Positions 1-5,465 of a DNA stretch of 5,760 nucleotides are shown here, piece by piece (within the stretch, counting starts at the first letter, position 1; the number at the start of each line of letters is the position of its first letter). Origin of the DNA: Bacteroidaceae bacterium (GTDB taxonomy: Bacteria > Bacteroidota > Bacteroidia > Bacteroidales > Bacteroidaceae); NCBI GenBank assembly GCA_030843315.1, contig JAUUPT010000129.1, forward strand, positions 1-5,760. The letters are read 5' to 3'. The notes below the pieces were generated by a model that ran no database searches, had not been told where the DNA came from, and worked only from the letters and a program-made list of their open reading frames with translations. Position numbers and translations under genes: made by a program.

Positions 1-230
1 CATATCTTATCGCTCTTCTGATAATAGAATTTTCCTTTAGAGGTCACCTTCTCGTCCAGGATATCCAGATATTTCACTTGTGTGAAATCGCTCTCAATGG
101 ATTGGATGGTTTGTGCTTCTTTGGCCAGACGGCTATTGAAGTCCTGCATTTGGACTAATTTCTTCATGGTCTGGGCATGGGCACAGCAGATACCTGATAT
201 TATTAATAGCGTGATGAATACTTTTCTCAT
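1..230 (-). CDS. LolA-like outer-membrane lipoprotein carrier protein, N-terminal part (3' end outside window)
   Basis: I found this start by translating the reverse complement of the left edge. The ATG at 230-228 opens a frame of 76 complete codons running off the window. Residues 1-19 look like a Sec signal peptide: Arg2-Lys3, a hydrophobic core (VFITLLIISGICC) and AHA|Q as a likely signal-peptidase I site. The mature part (TIQSIESDFTQVKYLDILDE, then TSKGKFYYQKSDKI) matches the start of LolA-family proteins, where a short amphipathic helix leads into F-x-Q and then a G-x-F/Y-x-Y strand. LolA proteins are periplasmic half-barrels that shuttle lipoproteins or other lipids to the outer membrane, and LolA-like genes recur in aryl polyene/xanthomonadin-type clusters. 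Here it probably handles the lipid product, not general lipoproteins (inference). It starts 12 bases after the deacetylase stop. An A-rich AAAGA at 240-236 is the only ribosome-binding signal. The C-terminal two thirds cannot be judged. Confidence 0.82.
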   Translation of the reverse strand, partial: MRKVFITLLIISGICCAHAQTMKKLVQMQDFNSRLAKEAQTIQSIESDFTQVKYLDILDEKVTSKGKFYYQKSDKI

Positions 231-242
231 AATGATCTTTAT

Positions 243-911
243 TTATAGCATTTTGTCCAGCCGGACAACTGTATATCCCTCTTCTTTGATTAAGTTGAGT
301 ATTTCTTTTAATAGTAAATCACTATCCGGCATCCGGTCATGCAACAGGATAATGGAACCGGGGCATAACTTATTCCGAATACGCCTCAATACCTTCTTCT
401 GCGTTGGACTCTGTGTGTCGAATGTCCTGATATTCCATCCGATAGGAGTATAGCCTAATATTCGGACAGCCTTCGCTATCGTGGGATTTGTAACCCCGAA
501 TGGCGGACGAAATAATTTGATTTTTTGCGAAGTTACTCGTTCTAATGCAGACTGGCAAGCCTGCAGCTCTTTTTTCATCCGCGCAAGGCTATACAGCGGG
601 AATGTGTTGGTATGGGTAAAGGAATGGTTCCCGACCAGATGCCCCTCATCTGCTATCTGGCGAACCAGCTGCTCGTTTTCTTCTATCTTATATCCGATGC
701 AGAAGAAGCATGCCGGCACTTGTTGCTCCTTGAGCACTTGCAGCACTTTGGGGGTTTGCACCGGATCCGGCCCGTCATCAAAGGTGATGGCTACTATCTT
801 TTCCTTTGTCTGTTTCTTGCAGAATACCTTGAGATAGATATTAGACCGGATATTGCAGGAAGCATAGACAAGGAGAATGATTATTAATATGATGATAACT
901 TCTACGATCAT
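243..911 (-). CDS. Polysaccharide deacetylase family protein (NodB/CE4 fold), membrane-anchored
   Basis: This 222-residue protein shows all five carbohydrate esterase 4 motifs: TFDDGPDP at 43-50 (catalytic base D45, metal ligand D46), HSFTH at 96-100 (metal-binding H96 and H100), RPPFG at 135-139, a GWN...FD segment at 158-165, and LLHD at 189-192 (H191). The metal site and catalytic residues therefore look intact. Residues 2-18 are almost purely hydrophobic, giving an N-terminal membrane anchor or uncleaved signal that places the catalytic domain in the periplasm. I chose the ATG at 911 because it forms an ATGA overlap with the stop of the preceding gene and puts the hydrophobic segment at the N-terminus. 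The open frame extends to an ATG at 1022, but that would add 37 residues unlike the family and overlap the upstream gene by 115 bases. The family removes N- or O-acetyl groups from sugars. Its substrate here is unknown; the context suggests a sugar, acyl or glycolipid group on the exported product. Confidence 0.9.
   Translation of the reverse strand: MIVEVIIILIIILLVYASCNIRSNIYLKVFCKKQTKEKIVAITFDDGPDPVQTPKVLQVLKEQQVPACFFCIGYKIEENEQLVRQIADEGHLVGNHSFTHTNTFPLYSLARMKKELQACQSALERVTSQKIKLFRPPFGVTNPTIAKAVRILGYTPIGWNIRTFDTQSPTQKKVLRRIRNKLCPGSIILLHDRMPDSDLLLKEILNLIKEEGYTVVRLDKML
908..911 (-). promoter_or_regulatory. ATGA stop/start coupling that decides the deacetylase start
   Basis: The TGA of the chain-length-factor-like gene (910-908) overlaps the ATG at 911-909. 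It supports the 222-residue deacetylase starting with MIVEVIIIL rather than the longer open frame from 1022. Confidence 0.7.
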
Positions 912-1867
912 TGTCTTTTCCTGATTAAAATTAGCGAGTGGTTGATGGAATGGAAATGGTTGTATATTAAAGCGGTTTGTCCGGAATTTCGCTTTCCTCC
1001 AAATGCTTTGGCTACTTTCCATACAGCAAAAGAAGCTGCCGTGGGATATTCACCGCATTCATCTTTAAAAGTACTACATTCAGCAGCAGGGAATAAACAC
1101 TTTTCTAAATCAGTGTATATTGCATCTTCTTTCTTATTTCCATTCTTACCGGTGACAAACCAGTCTATCTGTTCGGATTCCAATAGATGCCTTTGCAGGA
1201 AACGATGGATATGTCCGGTCACTTCTTGCACGGAATTAGCATGTATAAAGGTAGAGACGCCTGCAATTTCCGCCAGGGTGGATTCCGTAGGTCTCTGCCC
1301 CAACAGGAAGAATTGGACACCCTCTCCGGCTTGTATGCCTTTAAGCAATCCCAACCGTTGCTGTATGGTATGGCTGGCAGAAGTAATCTCATCCATTGCG
1401 CCTACTAAAACATTCTCATCACCTTCCCATATCCTCATCATACCGTCCAGGAGTGCACTTTCAAAACTCAGTCCGCGGTGTACGTACGTCATATTATAGG
1501 CATGTATCTGGCGAATCAATGCAATTTGGGCACCAATGGTGTTGAAGGTAGACTGGATGAAAGGTGTAGGATTCAGTAATTGCTCTTCATTTTCAATAAC
1601 CGTATTCAGAAACTTCTCCGTATCTGCCAGGCAACCTAGGCCGGTAGCTGTGATAATTGCATTTACCTTCTCGGAGGGTAGGGAGCTGATGCACTCCAAC
1701 CCGCAGGCAACTCCCATTTTGATGATGCGGCTCATTCGTCTTCGCAGCGTAGTATTTGTAATGATATCTTTGTAATCCGGCTCCCGGGCAGATAAATAAA
1801 GGCGTTCTCCCGAAACGGGTTCTGCATGGATAGAGGCGATATGATTGATATAAACTGGCTGCATCAT
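908..1867 (-). CDS. Beta-ketoacyl synthase-like protein, chain-length-factor type, lacking all catalytic residues
   Basis: This 319-residue protein has the thiolase/KS fold pattern but is shorter than a normal KS (about 400). NPTPFIQSTFNTIGAQIAL (99-117) matches the KS segment before the nucleophile. At the nucleophile elbow the sequence is YVHRGLSFESALLDG (128-142), with no cysteine. GEGVQFFLL (181-189) matches the KS GEGAG strand. At the HGTGT position it reads VTGKNGNKKED (238-248), so the first histidine is lost. At the K-x4-G-H position it reads FKDECGEY (267-274), so the second histidine is replaced by Glu273. The protein therefore cannot condense by the Cys-His-His mechanism. It resembles chain-length-factor partners that heterodimerise with a KS in aryl polyene and type II polyketide systems. 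The start at 1867 overlaps the stop of the KS gene (ATGATG; the second ATG at 1864 is also usable), so the two are translationally coupled, which fits a 1:1 complex (inference). Confidence 0.85.
   Translation of the reverse strand: MMQPVYINHIASIHAEPVSGERLYLSAREPDYKDIITNTTLRRRMSRIIKMGVACGLECISSLPSEKVNAIITATGLGCLADTEKFLNTVIENEEQLLNPTPFIQSTFNTIGAQIALIRQIHAYNMTYVHRGLSFESALLDGMMRIWEGDENVLVGAMDEITSASHTIQQRLGLLKGIQAGEGVQFFLLGQRPTESTLAEIAGVSTFIHANSVQEVTGHIHRFLQRHLLESEQIDWFVTGKNGNKKEDAIYTDLEKCLFPAAECSTFKDECGEYPTAASFAVWKVAKAFGGKRNSGQTALIYNHFHSINHSLILIRKRQ
1862..1867 (-). promoter_or_regulatory. ATGATG stop/start coupling of KS and chain-length-factor-like genes
   Basis: The KS stop TGA (1866-1864) lies inside tandem ATG codons (1867-1865 and 1864-1862) of the next gene. 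Either could start the KS-like partner, giving 319 or 318 residues. This is the arrangement expected for two subunits made in equal amounts. Confidence 0.7.
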
Positions 1868-3054
1868 TTCTTGTTTAAGGTGGAAAATAGTAATGACGAG
1901 TTATTTCCACCGAATCCGAATGAATTTGATAATACATTTCGGATGGGCAGTCCTTCACGGAAGGTCGTTTCAGGTATTAGTCCGCTCTCTTCTATCGGCT
2001 TCTCGAAATTCAAGTTAGGATAAATAAAGCCATGGTGTACAGAGAGTACAGAATAGACGGCTTCAATTCCTTCCGAAGCCCCTAATGTATGACCGATGAA
2101 AGCTTTTACAGAACTGAATGGCGGAGTCTTTTCACCAAATATCCGACGGATGGCAAGTCCCTCAGAGAGGTCGTTGCTCGGGGTTCCCGTACCGTGCACG
2201 TTGATGTAATCAATCTCTTCGCAGGGAATATTACTCTGCCCGATGGCTTCTGTCATTGACCCAAAAGGCCCATTCCCTTCAGGAGAACTGCCCGTCTGAT
2301 GAAAAGCTTCGTTTACATTAGCATATCCGCTCAGCACGCAGTAAGCATCTTTTCGGAGTGATTTCTCTGATTGAAGGATGATATATCCGGCTCCTTCTCC
2401 TAAATTGAGTCCGGCACGGGACGCATCGAAAGGACGGCAATGCTCTTTATCCAGAATCATGAGAGAGTTGAATCCATTGAGGGTAAATTTGCATAAGGCA
2501 TCTGTACCTCCTACAATGGCAGCATCCAACTGTCCGTTCCGAATCATGCGGGCTCCTAATATAATAGCGTTGGCCGCCGATGAGCAGGCAGTGCTGATTG
2601 TTGTTACAAAATCATTCACTTTCAGATAGTCCGCTATCATTTCAGTGCTTGCACCGCAATCGTGGGAAATGACTTCCCGCAATTTCCCTTTACTGTTATC
2701 TTTCTTGAATGACTCGTAGAAGTGCTCACTCAAATCCATACCTCCTACTGAGGTGGAAGATATAAATCCGGTGCGTAACGAGGCTATATCCAGCCGGGCG
2801 TCATCCACAGCTTCTTTGGCAGCCAGCATACCCAGCAAAGCTGTTCGTGAGACTGTTTTCTCCGTATTTATAGAAAGCAACCGTTTTAGTTCTTCGTTGC
2901 TGTGTTTTACCTCCGATACGGGCACATCCAGTTTGGTGGGAAAGAGAGTTACTTTTCCCATGCCATGCCGGTGATTTCTGAGTGAAGTTAGATTTGCTGC
3001 TACACCCCGCCCGATACCTGAAACAACTCCTAAACCGGTTACGTATATCTTCAT
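1864..3054 (-). CDS. Beta-ketoacyl-ACP synthase (FabF/KAS II-like)
   Basis: This is a complete 396-residue ketosynthase, normal length for FabF-like enzymes. It condenses an acyl chain with malonyl-ACP in the cytoplasm. Visible motifs are the N-terminal VTGLGVVSGIG; the nucleophile elbow STACSSAANAI with Cys157; CRPFDASRAGLNLGEGAG (206-223); VHGTGTPSND with His287; SVKAFIGHTLGAS with Lys317 and His322; and the C-terminal SFGFGGNNSS (378-387). The Cys-His-His triad is intact. Its ATG shares one base with the stop of the ACP gene (TAATG), and its own stop overlaps the start of the chain-length-factor-like gene. ACP, KS and partner are thus translated as a coupled set. In aryl polyene systems one KS works with a chain-length-factor partner, and position makes this KS the likeliest partner of the protein encoded at 1867-908. 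Substrate range and chain length cannot be read from sequence. Confidence 0.95.
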   Translation of the reverse strand: MKIYVTGLGVVSGIGRGVAANLTSLRNHRHGMGKVTLFPTKLDVPVSEVKHSNEELKRLLSINTEKTVSRTALLGMLAAKEAVDDARLDIASLRTGFISSTSVGGMDLSEHFYESFKKDNSKGKLREVISHDCGASTEMIADYLKVNDFVTTISTACSSAANAIILGARMIRNGQLDAAIVGGTDALCKFTLNGFNSLMILDKEHCRPFDASRAGLNLGEGAGYIILQSEKSLRKDAYCVLSGYANVNEAFHQTGSSPEGNGPFGSMTEAIGQSNIPCEEIDYINVHGTGTPSNDLSEGLAIRRIFGEKTPPFSSVKAFIGHTLGASEGIEAVYSVLSVHHGFIYPNLNFEKPIEESGLIPETTFREGLPIRNVLSNSFGFGGNNSSLLFSTLNKK

Positions 3055-3056
3055 TA
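3052..3056 (-). promoter_or_regulatory. TAATG stop/start coupling of ACP and KS genes
   Basis: The ACP stop TAA (3056-3054) shares its last base with the KS start ATG (3054-3052). This leaves no untranslated gap and fixes the KS start. Such junctions usually allow re-initiation by the same ribosome, which would keep ACP and KS production linked (inference). Confidence 0.7.
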
Positions 3057-3311
3057 CTTTTGATTCTCGGCGATATAGTTGGCTAAAGTACGTATGGAGT
3101 AGAATATCTGTTTCCCTTCTGCCGGATTCTTTATTTTGATTCCGTAGTTACGCTCTAAGATGAGAATAATTTCGAGGGCATCGATGGAGTCGAGCCCTAA
3201 CCCTCCGTCGCCGAACAGAGGTTCGTCGGGATTGATGTCTTCCGGATTGATTTCCTCAAGATTCAGTTCTTCAATTAATTCTCTTTTTAGTTTCTCTATC
3301 AATTCTTCCAT
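3054..3311 (-). CDS. Acyl carrier protein
   Basis: An 85-residue acidic protein with the ACP four-helix pattern. The phosphopantetheine site is GLDSIDALEI, with Ser42 as the attachment residue preceded by Asp41. Before it sits DEPLFGDGGLGLDSID (29-44), the loop style common in ACPs of aryl polyene/flexirubin-type clusters, with an extra glycine pair compared with fatty-acid AcpP. The first helix is strongly charged (EELIEKLKRELIEEL). The protein must be converted to the holo form by a phosphopantetheinyl transferase, which is not in this window. It begins four bases after the stop of the KS fusion gene and ends in a one-base TAATG overlap with the next KS, so it is embedded between two condensing enzymes it presumably serves. 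Only one ACP is seen; such clusters often carry two, so a second may lie outside. Confidence 0.96.
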   Translation of the reverse strand: MEELIEKLKRELIEELNLEEINPEDINPDEPLFGDGGLGLDSIDALEIILILERNYGIKIKNPAEGKQIFYSIRTLANYIAENQK

Positions 3312-3315
3312 ATTG

Positions 3316-5049
3316 CTATTGTACTTCTATTAGTTTAAAATCTGCTTTATATTGATTCATCAAAAGGTTGCACCAGCCAATGATGCAAACTTTCAATTTG
3401 CCTTTCTCCATTACAATCCGGGCATATTGTTCCAGCTTTTCCGCGTCGTATTCTTCTTCTATGAAAAAGGTGTTTTCTCCCTGTATTTTATGGCGGATAC
3501 ATATCTCGCCGGCAACTACATTCGGTAAAGTATATACGAATATTGCCGGACTTGCTGCATGATCTCCTTCCTGGTCGATGATTTTCTGGTGGCGGATATC
3601 GGTATCCAGTGAGGACGCCGAGTTGGCCAACAATATACCGGCTTCTTCCGGTTGGAAGTTCTTTTCTTTCAACAAGTATTCTGCGGCTGTATATCCCAGT
3701 TTGCAAAGGTCGTCCATTTTGTAGAATTTCATGTTACTTCCACCTGCATTTTTATAGGCTTCGCGGATAAATTGGGCAAAGTCGGTGCCGGAAGACAAGA
3801 AAACACTTTCTCCATTAAGGTGTAAACAGGAGTTCTCTATGGAAACGGTTGCTGTGGTATGTACAGCTATTGAATCTGAAGTCTTTTTTTGCGGTTGTTT
3901 ATATTCGGGCAGGCTTAGTATGATGGCTGCGTTGCAACCTCCGAACCCGGATGCTGTTTTAAGGCAATGCTTCATCGGCATTTCCTGATGCTTTTCTTGA
4001 ACAATGATGGGCATGCTAACCCCTGCCTCTTTATAACCTAATGTGCCGAATAATATTTTCTCCTTTAGTTCGTGGATGCAGATAATAGACTCAATCACTC
4101 CCGAAGCTCCCAGAGTATGGCCGAAATATGATTTCATGCTATTTACGGGTACTGCCTCCAGGCCCGCCCAATGAATGGCCTTGGATTCCATTTCGTCATT
4201 GTAGACAGTCGCTGTTCCGTGGCCATTGATGAAGCTGATATCTTTTGTTGTAACCGCCGCTTCTTCCATGGCTTGGCGAATGGCAAAGTAAAGCCCGTCT
4301 CCGGTGCGCGACGGGCCGGAAATGTGGTTCGCGTCATTGCTGATAGCGCCTCCCGACAATATGATATCCGTATCGCTTCCTTGCGAACTTAGCAACATGG
4401 CTCCACATGCTTCTCCTAAATTGAGTCCGTCCCTCCGGGCATCATAAGGACGGCATCTTTCTGCACTGACAGATCTGAAAGAGAGGAACCCGCTGGTGAT
4501 GAAGTGGGAGAGAATATCACCGCCTGCCACTATCACCTTCTTGTACCTGCCCGATTCTATCCATCGTTTTGCAACAATCAGGGCAGATACTCCCGATATA
4601 CAGGCATTGGAGATGACTTCTACACAGTTGCCTGCCTGGAAGTATTCGCCAATTCTTTTGCCCATCTCCCATAGGTGGACTTTGGAGTCCGGTTGATTCG
4701 TCCGCTTGCTTAATAGATTGATATTTCCTTTGGTCGTAGAGAGAATAAGTCCGCAATCTTCATCAGTCAGGCTGATGCCGGAACGGGATAGAATCTCCTG
4801 TATGGTGAGTATGAACAACCGTTCCAGGTAAGTATAGGAATCCAGCCCTTGTGTCGCATCCAATAAAGCAGAATTAATGGTAGCAGCTAATATCGGCTCA
4901 TCGGAAATCAGTCCTGCTTCGTGCAGTGTGATTCCGCTTCGATATTGCCGGATAGCTTGCAGGTTCTCCCGGGTATTTACCCCCAAAGAACTAATGATTG
5001 CATCTGCTGTGATATATACGGTTATTGGATGTTCCATTTTTTCTTCCAT
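3316..5049 (-). CDS. Beta-ketoacyl-ACP synthase fused to a C-terminal truncated KS-like domain
   Basis: This 577-residue protein is about 170-180 residues longer than a normal KS. Residues 8-380 form a complete ketosynthase: Cys150 in VISNACISGVSAL, CRPYDARRDGLNLGEACG (199-216), His277 in NGHGTATVYND (an unusual HGTAT instead of HGTGT), Lys306 and His311 in SMKSYFGHTLGASG, and ASGFGGCNAAI (366-376). A polar linker of about 20 residues follows (EYKQPQKKTSDS). The remaining segment, from about residue 398, resembles only the N-terminal half of a KS and has no active-site cysteine. The catalytic domain should perform malonyl-ACP condensation in the cytoplasm. The first ATG (5049) overlaps the thioesterase gene by 28 bases. 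An in-frame ATG at 5037 has GGAAG five bases upstream and is an equally good start (573 residues). The frame is continuous, so this is a real fusion unless there is an assembly error. Stand-alone proteins like the C-terminal part accompany KS genes in other Bacteroidota clusters (from memory). Confidence 0.93.
   Translation of the reverse strand: MEEKMEHPITVYITADAIISSLGVNTRENLQAIRQYRSGITLHEAGLISDEPILAATINSALLDATQGLDSYTYLERLFILTIQEILSRSGISLTDEDCGLILSTTKGNINLLSKRTNQPDSKVHLWEMGKRIGEYFQAGNCVEVISNACISGVSALIVAKRWIESGRYKKVIVAGGDILSHFITSGFLSFRSVSAERCRPYDARRDGLNLGEACGAMLLSSQGSDTDIILSGGAISNDANHISGPSRTGDGLYFAIRQAMEEAAVTTKDISFINGHGTATVYNDEMESKAIHWAGLEAVPVNSMKSYFGHTLGASGVIESIICIHELKEKILFGTLGYKEAGVSMPIIVQEKHQEMPMKHCLKTASGFGGCNAAIILSLPEYKQPQKKTSDSIAVHTTATVSIENSCLHLNGESVFLSSGTDFAQFIREAYKNAGGSNMKFYKMDDLCKLGYTAAEYLLKEKNFQPEEAGILLANSASSLDTDIRHQKIIDQEGDHAASPAIFVYTLPNVVAGEICIRHKIQGENTFFIEEEYDAEKLEQYARIVMEKGKLKVCIIGWCNLLMNQYKADFKLIEVQ
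3319..3858 (-). other. C-terminal KS-like domain within the fusion protein (cysteine-less, half-length)
   Basis: This region encodes residues of about 398-577 of the fused ketosynthase. LLANSASSLDTDIRHQ (473-488) corresponds to the KS segment with the conserved S-S/T-S-x-G-x-D pattern. SPAIFVYTLPNVVAGEIC (500-517) corresponds to the KS strand and helix that precede the nucleophile elbow. Aligning YARIV (542-546) with the post-nucleophile helix of FabF-type enzymes puts Glu532, in IEEEYD, where the catalytic cysteine should be. The domain ends after the next strand (KVCIIGWCN, 553-561), so the whole second thiolase half, with both catalytic histidines, is absent. It cannot condense by itself. 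A structural or dimer-partner role, like a chain-length factor, is inferred. The alignment was done by eye. Confidence 0.7.
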
Positions 5050-5465
5050 TCCTGATAAAAGGCCGGGGTTATTAACTCCAATTCTCTGTTATTGTTCAGA
5101 AATACCTGGGTCGTGCTTCCTGTGGCGACTATGCTGTTGTCAGTTGCCCGATAGAGCACATATTCGAATTTAATTTTAGCAGCTTCGCAAGAGATATACC
5201 GGGTTTCGATAATTGCTTCTTCACCGAATGATAACGGTTGTTTAAACTGGCAGGTCAGATCAACGATAGGCACCATATATCCTTCCTGGTAAATATCCAT
5301 ATATCCTAGCCCGTAATGTTTTCCGAAAGACTCTCTTCCGTCCTCAAAATAGCGGATGTACTCACCATGCCATACAATCTGCATGGAATCGACTTCACTG
5401 AAGCGTACTTTTACCGTGGTACGGTCAATGAGTGCTGCTGTATGTAAATTCGTCTTTTGCTTCAT
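5022..5465 (-). CDS. Acyl thioesterase, 4-hydroxybenzoyl-CoA thioesterase/YbgC-type hotdog fold
   Basis: A single-hotdog protein of 147 residues, usual for YbgC/4HBT enzymes (about 130-150). The signature is VRFSEVDSMQIVWHGEYIRYFEDGRESF; by comparison with YbgC, Asp26 is the catalytic acid/base and His33, seven residues later, the conserved histidine. Later strands (DLTCQFKQPLSFGEEAIIET, then TGSTTQVFLN) also follow the family. It hydrolyses acyl-CoA or acyl-ACP thioesters in the cytoplasm. In a polyene operon the likely job is product release or clearing stalled chains (inference). I chose the ATG at 5465 because it forms an ATGA overlap with the upstream stop, follows an A-rich stretch, and leaves a normal N-terminus. 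The frame stays open to another ATG at 5495, which would add ten residues and a 34-base overlap. Its 3' end overlaps the KS fusion gene. Confidence 0.9.
   Translation of the reverse strand: MKQKTNLHTAALIDRTTVKVRFSEVDSMQIVWHGEYIRYFEDGRESFGKHYGLGYMDIYQEGYMVPIVDLTCQFKQPLSFGEEAIIETRYISCEAAKIKFEYVLYRATDNSIVATGSTTQVFLNNNRELELITPAFYQEWKKKWNIQ
5462..5465 (-). promoter_or_regulatory. ATGA stop/start coupling that decides the thioesterase start
   Basis: The dehydratase TGA (5464-5462) overlaps the ATG at 5465-5463. An A-rich AAAGAAAGA lies just before that ATG. Together these favour the 147-residue thioesterase over the start at 5495. Confidence 0.6.

Noticed and set aside
231..242. Terminator or promoter between the deacetylase and LolA-like genes
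   Set aside because: The gap is only 12 A/T-rich bases with no inverted repeat or T-run. It can hold only a weak ribosome-binding site.
82..453. Plus-strand open frame of 123 codons across the LolA/deacetylase junction
   Set aside because: It is antisense to the LolA signal peptide and the deacetylase C-terminus. Its hydrophobic runs come from reading the reverse of those regions.
852..868. Possible lipobox (YASC) at the end of the deacetylase hydrophobic segment
   Set aside because: The -3 position is Tyr and there is no positively charged n-region, so a lipoprotein signal is poorly supported. A membrane anchor is the simpler reading.
481..887. Plus-strand open frames antisense to the deacetylase gene
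   Set aside because: The opposite strand carries all five CE4 motifs. These frames have no family pattern and are composition shadows.
912..1022. Extended N-terminus of the deacetylase from an ATG at 1022
   Set aside because: It adds 37 residues without family resemblance, buries the hydrophobic anchor in the interior and overlaps the upstream gene by 115 bases. The ATG at 911 has an ATGA junction and a normal N-terminus.
942..1499. Plus-strand open frame of 185 codons
   Set aside because: It lies wholly inside the chain-length-factor-like gene and its overlap with the deacetylase frame, is antisense to clear homology, and its translation has no recognisable domain.
3316..5049. Fused KS as two genes separated by a missed stop or frameshift
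   Set aside because: The frame is continuous through the linker, and there is no internal start with a plausible ribosome-binding site before the C-terminal domain.
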